Of a DNA stretch of 64,000 nucleotides, positions 25,801 through 34,243 are shown piece by piece. The first letter of the stretch is position 1; the number at the start of each line of letters is the position of its first letter. This stretch comes from Pseudomonas promysalinigenes (lineage in GTDB: Bacteria > Pseudomonadota > Gammaproteobacteria > Pseudomonadales > Pseudomonadaceae). Below the pieces are notes generated by a model. It was not told where the DNA came from. It searched no databases and saw only the letters and a list, made by a program, of their open reading frames with translations. Position numbers and translations under genes: made by a program. Where the stretch lies: assembly GCF_014269025.2 (NCBI RefSeq), contig NZ_CP077094.1:3658001-3722000 (forward strand), in the 5' to 3' direction.

Positions 25801-26778
25801 CAGAATCTCGGTGTGGCGTAGTTGCGCCTTACGCAGAATTTCTGCCGCGTCGCGGATTTCCCGCTCGCCCGGCAGGAATACCAACACATCGCCAGGCCCC
25901 TTGCCGACGCTGCGCTCGTGCTGGGCGATCTCGTCGAGCGAAGCAAGAATGGCCTGATCCACTGTGAGGTCGTCTTCGACCTGGTTGCCCTCCTCGTCCT
26001 GCTCGCTGGTCAACGGCCGATACCAGGTGTCCACCGGGAACGTACGCCCAGACACCTCGATGATCGGAGCATTGTCGAAGTGCTTGGAGAAGCGCTCCAG
26101 GTCGATGGTCGCCGAGGTGATGATCAACTTCAGCTCCGGGCGCCGGTGCAGCAGGGTCTTGAGGTAGCCAAGCAGGAAATCGATGTTCAGGCTGCGCTCG
26201 TGGGCCTCGTCGACGATGATCGTGTCGTAGCGCTCGAGAAAACGGTCGTGCTGGGTTTCGGCCAGCAGAATACCGTCGGTCATCAGCTTGACCAGGGTGT
26301 TGGCATCGCTCTGGTCTTCGAATCGCACCTGATAACCGACCAGCCCGCCCAGCGGCGTACCAAGCTCCTCGGCAACCCGGGCAGCGACACTGCGCGCGGC
26401 GATGCGCCTGGGTTGGGTGTGGGCGATCAGGCCATGGCTGCCGCGGCCCAGTTCCAGGCAAATCTTGGGCAACTGCGTGGTCTTGCCCGAACCCGTTTCG
26501 CCAGCGATCACCAGGACCTGATGTTCCGAAAGTGCCTTCTTGATCTCGTCACGCTTGGCGGCAATCGGCAGGCTGTCGTCGTAGCGAATGGTCGGCACAC
26601 TTTGCTGGCGGGCGGTGACTTGAGCGCAGGAGGCCTGAACCTTTTCCACCCATTGCGCCAGCTTGACCTCGTCGGGGCGTTTGCGCAGTTCATGCAATTG
26701 CCGGCGCAGGCGATGGCGCTCGGCGATCATGGCGTGGTCGAGGTTTTGCAGCAGTTTATCGATGGCTTGGTCAGTCAT
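22873..26778 (-). CDS. hrpA: ATP-dependent RNA helicase HrpA
   Basis: A 1301-residue DEAH-box helicase, the size of E. coli HrpA (about 1300). In order from the amino terminus: motif I GETGSGKTTQLP, TQPRRIAARSVAARVAEE, DEAH box (IIVDEAHERSLN), SATID, the motif V/VI region ending QRKGRCGRVEPG, the HA2/OB-fold regions, and the long DUF3418 carboxy-terminal half. HrpA acts on mRNA and rescues or splits stalled and collided ribosomes. The ATG at 26778 (MTDQAIDKLLQNLDHAM) fits the family; an in-frame extension upstream to 26916 is not conserved in character and lacks a site. It is monocistronic, followed by a REP. Confidence 0.95.
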   Translation of the reverse strand: MTDQAIDKLLQNLDHAMIAERHRLRRQLHELRKRPDEVKLAQWVEKVQASCAQVTARQQSVPTIRYDDSLPIAAKRDEIKKALSEHQVLVIAGETGSGKTTQLPKICLELGRGSHGLIAHTQPRRIAARSVAARVAEELGTPLGGLVGYQVRFEDQSDANTLVKLMTDGILLAETQHDRFLERYDTIIVDEAHERSLNIDFLLGYLKTLLHRRPELKLIITSATIDLERFSKHFDNAPIIEVSGRTFPVDTWYRPLTSEQDEEGNQVEDDLTVDQAILASLDEIAQHERSVGKGPGDVLVFLPGEREIRDAAEILRKAQLRHTEILPLYARLSPAEQQRIFQSHSGRRVVLATNVAETSLTVPGIRYVIDSGTARISRYSYRAKVQRLPIEAVSQASANQRKGRCGRVEPGICIRLYSEDDFNGRPAFTDPEILRTNLAAVILQMLHLRLGAIDAFPFIEPPDGKAISDGFNLLQELSAVNRENQLTPIGRQLARLPIDPRLGRMLLEGARQGSLQEVLIVTSALSVQDPRERPPERQQAADQAHAQWKDADTDFAALVNLWRGFEEQRQALTSSPLRNWCRKHFLNYLRLREWRDAHRQLSLICRELQLPVNKEPSDYQKVHKAILSGLLSQIGHKTEEGDYQGARQRRFWVHPSSGIGRKRPQWVMAAELVETTKLYARMVAKIEPDWIEPLATHLIKKNHFEPHWEKKRGQVVAYEQITLYGLILVGRRPVHFGPIDPVASREIFIREALVGGEIQSRAKCLAANKRLLEELDELEAKARRRDILADEETLYAFYEARLPAEIHQTATFDAWYRMNSQKDPNLLIMREEDVLAREASEVTAAQYPDSMQVGELRLPLSYHFEPGHSRDGVTVRVPAPLLPSLPGERLEWLVPGLLEAKCVALVRNLPKALRKNFVPVPDFVKASLARMSFGQGALPQALGQELLRMTGARVPDEAWAESVNLVEGHLRMNIEVVDGQGKFLGEGRDLAELTARFAAASQAALAVPRTEKSEQPVQAKAFSEVKQTAQQKIAGLSMTVYPALVEENGSVREGRFSTQAEAEFQHRRALQRLLLQQLAEPAKFLRGKLPGLTELGLLYRELGRVEALVEDILLASLDSCILDGEATLPRDGAALAGLAERKRGSWAEHAERLARQTLEVLKLWHGLQKRFKGKIDLSQAVALNDIKQQLANLVYPGFVRETPAAWFKELPRYLKAVELRLEKLGSQVQKDRVWSGELANLWAQYQARADKHAQEGKRDEQLALYRWLLEEYRVSLFAQQLGTKVPISDKRLSKQWSQVEG

Positions 26779-27600
26779 GGGGCTTTTTAGTGATGCAGGT
26801 GAGCCTGCTGTTTCATGATCGGCATGCGGAAAGTCCGGCGATTGTGGCAGATTTACCGGCGCTCTGCTGCCTGGAGCTGCCTTATGGCCGCTAATCCCGC
26901 TTGCACGAGGTTGCACGCTTTCTGATCAACAATTCGATACGAGTGATCTGGTGTCGGATTTTTTTGGGGTTCAATCTGAGCCTTTTGGCGCCTGTGAGAT
27001 CGAGCGCCGCCCGCGCGGCGCATCGCGAGCTGCGCTCGCTCCTACGTTTGTTTCGGGCCAGTAATGCCTGTTACAGGCGCGCGCGACCGCCTTGTTTGTA
27101 CGACGCGACATCGCGCCATGCACCAAGGCGTCCGCGCGCAAATCCCACAGGATCAATTGGCCCGAAACAAACGTAGGAGCGAGCAAAGCTCGCGATGCGC
27201 CGCGCGGGCGGCGCTCGATCTACGCCCCACCCGAGAGCTCAAGCCAAGCCTCTAGGCTTGAGTGAACAGCATTCTCCCCAGGCAGCGCGAATGTTTAGCC
27301 AAGCCCGATGTGAAGGTTGCCATTCACTGCTTTAATCAACCTTAAGCCGCATGTGAGTATCAAGGGCATGATTCCCGTCCAGACCATCGCCCCACCGTCG
27401 TCCCGCCCTTCGCTTACGAAGGCCCGGTCCCACGCCGGTGAAAATCCGCTGGTCCATGTGATTCTCGCCTTCTGGGCCTTGTGGCACTGCCGCCACGCCC
27501 GCCCACCAGATGTCTCGCTCACGCCTTTGTGACCCAATGCGGCCGTAGCCTGGCCGTTTGACTCAAATGGACCGCGCCCTTGCGCAGGTCCCATGCGCCT
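26779..27600. other. Long intergenic region between hrpA and the glutamylpolyamine genes
   Basis: About 820 bases without a convincing gene. It holds a large inverted REP pair (26997-27221), then a CTCAAGCC/GGCTTGAG hairpin at 27238-27262, a smaller GAAGG-type hairpin near 27406-27424, and the leader of the downstream synthetase gene. Translation of the remaining stretches gives only short frames with no ribosome-binding site and no recognisable protein. A TGGCAC at about 27482 lacks the partner GC element of a sigma-54 promoter. Confidence 0.6.
26997..27221. repeat. Inverted REP pair (BIME-like) with 64-bp arms
   Basis: Left arm 26997-27060 and right arm 27158-27221 are inverted copies, identical at 62 of 64 positions, separated by 97 bases. 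Each arm has two hairpins: GCGCCGC-CCGC-GCGGCGC and GCGAGC-nnn-GCTCGC followed by TCCTACG. The GTAGGAGCGAG...CTCGC core differs from the GGAGCGGG type found elsewhere in the window. This looks like a bacterial interspersed mosaic element mobilised by a RAYT-type REP transposase, which is not encoded here. Confidence 0.8.
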
Positions 27601-28980
27601 GTGAGCGACACCATCATGCACTTTGCACCTGTAGAGCACGCCAGCCGTTTCCTGGCAGAAAACCCCGATATCGAACTGTTCGAGCTGTTCATCCTCGACG
27701 CCAACGGCGTGCCCCGCGGCAAGCTGTTGCACCGTGACGAATTGCTCGCCGTGTACCAGAGCGGTAGGCCGCTGCCAAGCACCATCCTGGGGCTGACCCT
27801 AAATGGCGACGACGTGGAAAATTCCGGGCTGGTCTGGGATGTGGGCGATATCGACTGCCGCGCCTACCCGCTGGTTGGCAGCTTGGTACGCTTGCCCTGG
27901 CGTCGGGTGCCGACCGCCGCGGTACAGGTCAGCATGCACCCCAGCGAAGGGCTGCCAGCCAGCGTTGCCGACCCTCGCCATGTGCTGCTACGCACCATCG
28001 ATGCGCTAAAGGCCGACGGTTATCACCCAGTGATGGCCTGCGAGCTGGAGTTCTACCTGCTCGACCAGAAGCGTGATGCCCAGGGCTACCCGCAGCCGGC
28101 GCTGGACAACGACGGCGGCCGCCCGCGCAATACTCAGGTTTACGGCCTGCGCGAGCTGGAACAGATCGAGCCGTTTCTTGCCGACCTCTATGCCGCATGC
28201 AAGGCCCAAGGTATCCCTGCGCGCACGGCAATTTCCGAATATGCACCCGGCCAGGTGGAGATCACCCTGGAGCATGGCGATGCGCTGCAAGCGATGGACC
28301 AGGCCGTGCGCTACAAGCGCCTGGTCAAGGGCGTGGCCCATGCCCACGGCATGCAGGCCTGCTTCATGGCCAAGCCGTTCGCCCACCTGGCAGGCACTGG
28401 CATGCACATGCACCTGAGCCTGGCTGACGCTGCTGGCAACAACTTGTTCGCCAGCCAAGACAAAGCTGGCACTCCCCTACTGCGCCAAGCGGTGGCCGGG
28501 ATGCTCCGCCACCTGCGTGACTCGCTGCTGCTGTTCTGCCCCAACGCCAACTCGTTTCGCCGTTTCCAGGCCAATAGCTACGCACCTTTGGCACCTACCT
28601 GGGGTGTCGATAACCGCACCGTGAGCCTGCGCGTGCCCGGTGGCCCGGCCAGCAGCCGGCACATCGAACACCGGATCTGTGGCGCCGATGCCAACCCATA
28701 CCTGGCCGCGGCCGCCATTCTGGCGGCCAGCCATCGCGGCATCCGCGAGCGTCTGGACCCAGGTGCACCGGTCGAGGGTAACGGTTATGCCCAGGCAACC
28801 GAGCACCTGCCTACCGACTGGCTGACCGCGCTGGACGCCCTGGAGCGCTCGCACTGGGCACGCGAAGCGCTGGGCGAGCGCTTTCTCGACGTCTACCTGA
28901 AGGTCAAGCGCGCCGAGTACCGACAGTTCATGGCCGAAGTCAGCGAACAGGACTGGCGCTGGTACCTGCACCAGGCCTGA
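27601..28980 (+). CDS. Gamma-glutamylpolyamine synthetase (glutamine synthetase family)
   Basis: A 459-residue glutamine synthetase-fold ligase. The catalytic domain shows SEYAPGQVEITLEHGD, the HMHLS metal/ammonium-site region and CPNANSFRRFQANSYAP. The amino-terminal half is shorter and different from GlnA, as in PuuA and SpuI, which join glutamate to putrescine or a related amine. The gene directly downstream is a PuuB-type oxidase, which supports this role. A GTG at 27601 is used (MSDTIMHF); an ATG at 27616 is an alternative and neither has a strong ribosome-binding site. Which polyamine is used is not derivable, since P. putida carries several paralogues. Confidence 0.85.
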   Translation: MSDTIMHFAPVEHASRFLAENPDIELFELFILDANGVPRGKLLHRDELLAVYQSGRPLPSTILGLTLNGDDVENSGLVWDVGDIDCRAYPLVGSLVRLPWRRVPTAAVQVSMHPSEGLPASVADPRHVLLRTIDALKADGYHPVMACELEFYLLDQKRDAQGYPQPALDNDGGRPRNTQVYGLRELEQIEPFLADLYAACKAQGIPARTAISEYAPGQVEITLEHGDALQAMDQAVRYKRLVKGVAHAHGMQACFMAKPFAHLAGTGMHMHLSLADAAGNNLFASQDKAGTPLLRQAVAGMLRHLRDSLLLFCPNANSFRRFQANSYAPLAPTWGVDNRTVSLRVPGGPASSRHIEHRICGADANPYLAAAAILAASHRGIRERLDPGAPVEGNGYAQATEHLPTDWLTALDALERSHWAREALGERFLDVYLKVKRAEYRQFMAEVSEQDWRWYLHQA

Positions 28981-29009
28981 GCCTTACCCATTCAGAACAA
29001 GGAACACCG

Positions 29010-30317
29010 ATGAACGCAGCATTGAACAAAGGCCCGGCGCAGCGCGCGCCGTCCTATTACAGCGCCACCCTGAACGATCACAGCGCATACCCACAGCTCA
29101 AGGGCACGGTGCAAGCCGATGTGGCCATCATCGGCGGTGGCTTCACAGGCGTCGCCACTGCGGTGGAATTGGCCGAGCGCGGCCTGAAGGTGGCGATCAT
29201 CGAAACCAACCGTATAGGCTGGGGCGCCAGTGGCCGCAACGGCGGCCAGGTTACTGGCAGCTTGTCAGGTGACGAGGCCATGCGTACGCAGATGCGCAAC
29301 CACCTGGGCGCTGAGGTCGATGATTTCATCTGGCACCTGCGGTGGCGTGGGCACCAGATCATCGAACAGCGGGTCGAGCGCTATGGCATCGATTGCGACC
29401 TCAAGCGCGGGCACCTGCACGCTGCCATGAAACCATCACACATGCAGGAACTGCGCGAGTTCCAGGCCGAGGCCGAACGCCGTGGCATGGGCGACAAGAT
29501 TCAACTGCTCGACCGCGAAGGGGTGGCCGCGCATCTGCAGAGCCCGCTGTACCTCGGCGCACTCAAGAACATGCGCAACCTGCATCTGCACCCGCTCAAC
29601 CTGTGCCTGGGCGAAGCCCGAGCGGCCCACAGCTTGGGCGCGCTGATTTTCGAGAATTCCGAAGTTCTGGACATCGTTCACGGCCCACGCCCGGCGGTGG
29701 TTACCGCCCACGGCCGGGTCGAAGCACGCCAGGTGATGCTCGCGGGTGACGTTTACCACAAGCTGGAGAAACGCCAGCTCAAAGGCAAGATCTTCCCCGC
29801 CATGGGCGGTATCGTCACCACCGCGCCGCTGGGTGAACTGGCCCAACAGATCAACCCACAGGACCTGGCGGTGTACGATTGCCGCTTCGTGCTCGACTAT
29901 TATCGCCTGACCGCCGACAAGCGCCTGTTGTTCGGCGGCGGGGCCAACTACTCGGGCAAGGACTCGCGGGATATCGAAGGTGAACTGCGCCCTTGCATCG
30001 AGCGCACTTTCCCAGCGCTCAAGGGGATACCGATCGAGTTTCAGTGGAGCTGCGCGATGGGCATCGTGGTCAATCGCATCCCGCAACTGGGCAAGCTATC
30101 GGACAATGTGTGGTACTGCCAGGGCTACTCTGGGCACGGCATCGCCACCAGCCACATCATGGGCGAGATCATGGCCGAAGCATTGACCGGAACGCTGGAG
30201 AAATTCGACACATTCGCCCAGTGCAAGCACGTGCGCGTGCCGATGGGAGACTTGCTGGGCAACCCACTGCTGGCGGCGGGAATGTGGTACTACCAGATGC
30301 TGGAGAAACTGCGCTGA
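29010..30317 (+). CDS. Gamma-glutamylputrescine oxidase-type FAD oxidoreductase
   Basis: A 435-residue D-amino-acid-oxidase-fold flavoprotein (PF01266). The dinucleotide motif DVAIIGGGFTGVATAVELAERG is at about residues 35-57 and GWGASGRNGGQV follows as the flavin-binding signature of the PuuB group. It would oxidise gamma-glutamylputrescine to gamma-glutamyl-aminobutyraldehyde. AAGGAAC precedes the ATG at 29010, 29 bases after the synthetase stop, so both form an operon. The aldehyde dehydrogenase and hydrolase of the complete Puu route are not in the window. Confidence 0.87.
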   Translation: MNAALNKGPAQRAPSYYSATLNDHSAYPQLKGTVQADVAIIGGGFTGVATAVELAERGLKVAIIETNRIGWGASGRNGGQVTGSLSGDEAMRTQMRNHLGAEVDDFIWHLRWRGHQIIEQRVERYGIDCDLKRGHLHAAMKPSHMQELREFQAEAERRGMGDKIQLLDREGVAAHLQSPLYLGALKNMRNLHLHPLNLCLGEARAAHSLGALIFENSEVLDIVHGPRPAVVTAHGRVEARQVMLAGDVYHKLEKRQLKGKIFPAMGGIVTTAPLGELAQQINPQDLAVYDCRFVLDYYRLTADKRLLFGGGANYSGKDSRDIEGELRPCIERTFPALKGIPIEFQWSCAMGIVVNRIPQLGKLSDNVWYCQGYSGHGIATSHIMGEIMAEALTGTLEKFDTFAQCKHVRVPMGDLLGNPLLAAGMWYYQMLEKLR

Positions 30318-30324
30318 TCGCTCT

Positions 30325-30361
30325 GGCCTCTTCGCCGGTTCACCCGCGAGGAGGCCAGTAA
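30325..30361. repeat. REP element
   Basis: TGGCCTCTTCGCCGGTTCAC continuing CCGCGAGGAGGCCA: a long REP hairpin between the convergent oxidase and fadD1 genes, probably acting as a shared 3' stem. Confidence 0.65.
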
Positions 30362-30382
30362 CGCCGCCCGAAATTCAGAGGA

Positions 30383-32080
30383 TCAGGCGATCTTCTTCAA
30401 GCCCTGCTTTTTCAGTTCTTCATCGCGTAGTTCACGGCGCAGGATCTTGCCGACGTTGGTGGTCGGCAATACATCGCGGAACTCGATGTAGCGCGGCACC
30501 TTGTATCCGGTGACGTTGGCGCGCATGTGTTCCATCACCTGCTCCTTGGTGACCGTCATGCCAGGCTTGACCACGATGAATACCTTGATTACCTCACCCG
30601 ACTTCTCGTCCGGCACACCGATGGCAGCGCACTGCAGCACGCCCGGCAAGCCAGCGAGCACATCTTCGAGCTCGTTGGGGTACACGTTGAAGCCTGAGAC
30701 CAGGATCATGTCTTTCTTGCGATCGACGATACGCATATAGCCATCGGGCTGGATCAAGGCGATATCGCCAGTCTTGAGCCAACCGTCACTGTCGAGGATC
30801 TCACGGGTGGCATCCTCGCGCTGCCAGTAGCCCTTCATGACCTGCGGGCCCTTGACGCACAGCTCGCCGGTTTCGCCCAGTGGCAATTCGTTGCCGGCAT
30901 CGTCGATGATCTTGCACAGGGTCGAGGGCACTGGGATGCCGATGGTACCCACCTGGTTAGCTTCGGACGGATTCACCGCCGCCACCGGGCTGGTTTCGGT
31001 CATGCCGTAGCCTTCGCAGATGGCACAGCCGGTCACGCTCTTCCAGCGTTCGGCGACGCTCAACTGCAATGCCATGCCACCGGACAAGGTGATTTTCAGT
31101 GCCGAGAAGTCCAAGGCACGAAATGCATCGTTATTGCACAACGCAACGAACAGCGTGTTCAGGCCAACGAAACCGCTGAACTTCCATTTGCTCAGCTCCT
31201 TGACCATGGCAGGTAGGTCACGTGGGTTACTGATCAGCACGTTGTGGTTGCCGATCAGCATCATCGCCATGCAGTGGAAGGTGAAAGCGTAGATGTGGTA
31301 CAGCGGCAACGGTGTGATGAGGATCTCGCAACCTTCATGCAGGTTAGCGCCCATCAGCGCACGACACTGCAGCATGTTTGCCACCAGGTTGCGGTGGGTC
31401 AGCATCGCCCCTTTTGCCACGCCAGTGGTACCGCCGGTGTACTGCAGCACGGCCACGTCATTGGCTTGCGGGTTAGCTTCGGTGACCGGCTGGCCATTGC
31501 CCAGCGCCAAAGCATCGTTGAAGCGCACGGCGCGCGGCAGGTTATAGGCCGGCACCATTTTCTTCACGTACTTGATCACGCTGTTGATCAGCAGGCGCTT
31601 GAGGGGGGGGAGCAAGTCAGCCACTTCGGTGACGATGACGTGCTTGACCTGGGTCTTGGGTACTACCTTTTCGGCCAGATGTGCCATATTGGCCAGGCAA
31701 ACCAGGGCCTTGGCGCCGGAGTCGTTGAACTGATGCTCCATCTCGCGTGCGGTGTAGAGCGGGTTGGTGTTGACCACGATCAAGCCAGCGCGCATCGCGC
31801 CGAATACGGCTACCGGGTATTGCAGGACATTGGGCAGCTGAACGGCAATGCGATCACCTGGCTTGAGGTCTGTGTGCTGCTGCAGCCAGGCCGCGAAAGC
31901 GCCTGAGAGCGTATACAGTTCGCCGTAGGTGATGGTCTTGCCCAGGTTGCTAAAGGCCGGTTTATTGGCAAAGCGTTGGCAGGATTGCTTGAGTACCGCC
32001 TGGATATTAGGGAATTCGTCAGGATTGATTTCCGCCGTAATCCCGGCTGGGTATTTATCCTTCCAAAAATTTTCGATCAT
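30383..32080 (-). CDS. fadD: Long-chain fatty acid-CoA ligase FadD1
   Basis: A 565-residue acyl-CoA synthetase. AMP-binding motifs in order: YTGGTTGVAKGAMLTHRN (P-loop), GYGMTETSP, TGDIALIQPDGYMRIVDRKKD and SGFNVYPNELED. It activates fatty acids to acyl-CoA at the inner membrane for beta-oxidation. GGAG lies ten bases before the ATG at 32080. It lies downstream of a paralogue (fadD2) in the same direction with a 267-base gap, the tandem fadD arrangement of pseudomonads. That gap contains a 34-bp dyad. An eight-C run (31603-31610 on the plus strand reads as Gs) sits inside the coding frame. Confidence 0.92.
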   Translation of the reverse strand: MIENFWKDKYPAGITAEINPDEFPNIQAVLKQSCQRFANKPAFSNLGKTITYGELYTLSGAFAAWLQQHTDLKPGDRIAVQLPNVLQYPVAVFGAMRAGLIVVNTNPLYTAREMEHQFNDSGAKALVCLANMAHLAEKVVPKTQVKHVIVTEVADLLPPLKRLLINSVIKYVKKMVPAYNLPRAVRFNDALALGNGQPVTEANPQANDVAVLQYTGGTTGVAKGAMLTHRNLVANMLQCRALMGANLHEGCEILITPLPLYHIYAFTFHCMAMMLIGNHNVLISNPRDLPAMVKELSKWKFSGFVGLNTLFVALCNNDAFRALDFSALKITLSGGMALQLSVAERWKSVTGCAICEGYGMTETSPVAAVNPSEANQVGTIGIPVPSTLCKIIDDAGNELPLGETGELCVKGPQVMKGYWQREDATREILDSDGWLKTGDIALIQPDGYMRIVDRKKDMILVSGFNVYPNELEDVLAGLPGVLQCAAIGVPDEKSGEVIKVFIVVKPGMTVTKEQVMEHMRANVTGYKVPRYIEFRDVLPTTNVGKILRRELRDEELKKQGLKKIA

Positions 32081-32243
32081 GGAAGCCCACTCCTTCAGCA
32101 ACAGCGAAGTTCGATTCACGCGTCGATGCGTTTATTATTGATATGTGATGAGGGTTCGTTGCAAACCGGATCATCTGAAAGCGGCCCGAGAGTAACAGCT
32201 TTAAATAGGGTCGCCTAGAGGCCATAACCGGCCTTGCAGTCAC

Positions 32244-32277
32244 AAAAATGACTCAATGAACGATATGGGTCATTTTT
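32244..32277. promoter_or_regulatory. Candidate operator dyad between fadD2 and fadD1
   Basis: AAAAATGACTCA and TGGGTCATTTTT are 12-base arms with one mismatch, separated by ten bases. The site is about 165 bases upstream of the fadD1 start, in an AT-rich island, with further homologous half-sites nearby (AATTGACC at 32283). It differs from the GAAAC-Nn-GTTTC PsrA consensus, so the regulator is unknown. Confidence 0.5.
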
Positions 32278-32347
32278 AGAGTAATTGACCAAAATGTCGC
32301 AAATCAGCCTGAAAGCAGCCCGCTAGAGCTGCTTGGGTCATTGGGCG

Positions 32348-34036
32348 TCAGGCGATATCACGCAACTCTCGGCGTAGAATCTTGCCCACCGGGGTCATCG
32401 GTAGCGATTCACGTACCACAATGTGCTTAGGGACTTTGTAGCCGGTGAAGTTGGCTTTGCAGTAGGCCTTCAAGTCATCGACGTTCACCCCCCCTTCACG
32501 GGCCACTACGAACAGCTTCACCGCCTCCCCGGAGCGCTCGTCAGGTACGCCGATGGCCGCGCAGTTGGCGACCTGCGGATGGCCCATGACCACCTCTTCG
32601 ATTTCATTGGGGTAAACGTTGAAGCCCGAGACGATGATCATGTCCTTCTTGCGGTCGACGATGCGGGTGAAACCGTCCGGGTCGATCACGGCGATGTCGC
32701 CGGTTTTGAACCAACCCTCGGCATCCAGTGCCTGCGCCGTGGCCTCTGGCTGCTGCCAGTAACCCTTCATCACTTGTGGGCCCTTGATGCACAACTCGCC
32801 GCGCTCACCCAGAGGTTGTTCGTTGCCATCATCATCGATGACCTTGAAGGCTGTGCCCGCTACCGGTATACCCACGGTGCCGAGGCGCGCCAGCTTGCCG
32901 TAGGGGTTGGTGCTGGCTACAGGAGAGGTTTCGGTCAGGCCATAACCCTCGACGATGCGGCAGCCCGTGAGTGCCTCCCAGCGCTCGGCAGTGGCTTTGA
33001 CCAACGCCGTACCCCCTGAGTTGGTGACTTTCAGTGCCGAAAAGTCCAGCTGGCGGAAGCCCGGATGGTCCATCAATGCGACGAACAAGGTGTTGAGCCC
33101 CAGCAGCGCAGAAAAACGCCACTTGCCCAGCTCCTTGATGAACCCCGGGATGTCCCGTGGGTTGGTGATGAGCACGTTGTGATTGCCGGTCACCATCATG
33201 CACATGCAGTTCGCGGTGAAGGCATAGATGTGATACAGCGGCAATGGCGCAATCATCACTTCCTGCCCGTCTTTGATCAGCCGCTGGCCGTCCGGGCCAT
33301 GCTGGGAAAAGCAGGCCAGTACCTGCAGCATGTTGGCTACCAGGTTGCCATGGGTGAGCATCGCGCCTTTGGCCAGGCCCGTGGTGCCGCCGGTGTACTG
33401 CAGCACGGCGATGTCGTCCAGCGACTGCGGCACCGGTTTGTGCGCAAGGCTGCGGCCCTCACGCAGTACCTGCTTGAACGCAATGGCTTGGGGCAGGTGG
33501 TAGGCCGGGACCATTTTCTTCAGCTTGTCGACCACAGTGTTGACCAGCCAGCCTTTGGCCGTGGGCAGTAAATCCCCCATCTTCGCCTCGATCAGGTAAT
33601 CGATCGCGGTGTCGGGCAACACCTCCTGGACGCGCTTGCCGAACATGTTCAGGTACACCAGGGCGCGGGCGCCGGAGTCCTTGAACTGGTGGCGCATTTC
33701 GCGCTCTGTGTACAGCGGGTTGGTGTTGACCACGATCAACCCGGCGCGCAGGGCGCCGAACACGGCAATCGGATACTGCAGCACATTGGGCATCTGCACC
33801 GCGATGCGGTCCCCTGGCTTGAGGTCAGTGTGCTGCTGCAACCAGGCCGCGAAAGCGGCCGAATGGCGCTCGAGCTCTGCATAGTTCAGGGTCACGCCGA
33901 GGTTGCTGAAGGCCGGGCGCTCGGCGAAGCGCTCGCAAGAGCGCTCGAACACCTCGACGACCGACCCATAGGCGTCAAGGTCGATGGAGGAAGGCACGCC
34001 CTCGGGGCGTTTGTCGTTCCAGAAGTCGGCTTGCAT
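32348..34036 (-). CDS. Long-chain fatty acid-CoA ligase FadD2
   Basis: A 562-residue acyl-CoA synthetase, a paralogue of the adjacent fadD1. YTGGTTGLAKGAMLTHGN, GYGLTETSPV, TGDIAVIDPDGFTRIVDRKKD and SGFNVYPNEIEE are intact, so both copies should be active. In P. aeruginosa and P. putida the two enzymes differ in chain-length preference and expression. The ATG at 34036 has GAGGA ten bases upstream. It is divergent from the lysophospholipase-like gene across about 200 bases that contain a small TGTCA-GG-TGACA dyad (34084-34095). Confidence 0.9.
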   Translation of the reverse strand: MQADFWNDKRPEGVPSSIDLDAYGSVVEVFERSCERFAERPAFSNLGVTLNYAELERHSAAFAAWLQQHTDLKPGDRIAVQMPNVLQYPIAVFGALRAGLIVVNTNPLYTEREMRHQFKDSGARALVYLNMFGKRVQEVLPDTAIDYLIEAKMGDLLPTAKGWLVNTVVDKLKKMVPAYHLPQAIAFKQVLREGRSLAHKPVPQSLDDIAVLQYTGGTTGLAKGAMLTHGNLVANMLQVLACFSQHGPDGQRLIKDGQEVMIAPLPLYHIYAFTANCMCMMVTGNHNVLITNPRDIPGFIKELGKWRFSALLGLNTLFVALMDHPGFRQLDFSALKVTNSGGTALVKATAERWEALTGCRIVEGYGLTETSPVASTNPYGKLARLGTVGIPVAGTAFKVIDDDGNEQPLGERGELCIKGPQVMKGYWQQPEATAQALDAEGWFKTGDIAVIDPDGFTRIVDRKKDMIIVSGFNVYPNEIEEVVMGHPQVANCAAIGVPDERSGEAVKLFVVAREGGVNVDDLKAYCKANFTGYKVPKHIVVRESLPMTPVGKILRRELRDIA

Positions 34037-34243
34037 TTATTATTGTTCCTCTGCCTGAGACCGCATCGATTCCTTGCCCTGTGTGTCAGGTGACATAAGG
34101 GCGTTGAGCCGACGTTAGCAGGTAAGCCCGAGGTGGCATATACGCCAAGTGCCGCCATTAACATTGTGAATCTTATTTGTGCCCTACCTGCAATTGGGCC
34201 GGTTGTGCATACACTGTGCGGTAATCTTAGCGAAGGAATGGCC

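Noticed and set aside
27291..27345. Tiny frame reading MFSQARCEGCHSLL with a CxxCH motif near 27291
   Set aside because: Fourteen codons, no ribosome-binding site and no signal sequence, so the heme-like CEGCH is probably chance.
27482..27500. TGGCAC as a sigma-54 promoter before the glutamylpolyamine synthetase
   Set aside because: The required GC element at the right spacing (TTGC) is missing.
32153..32167. GGTTCG-TTG-CAAACC as a PsrA site upstream of fadD1
   Set aside because: The half-sites are in the opposite order to the PsrA consensus (CAAAC...GTTTG) and the dyad is imperfect; not claimed as PsrA.
34084..34095. TGTCA-GG-TGACA as a strong operator for fadD2 or the lipase gene
   Set aside because: Only 5-bp arms; too short to separate from chance, so it is mentioned in the fadD2 entry but not listed as a site.
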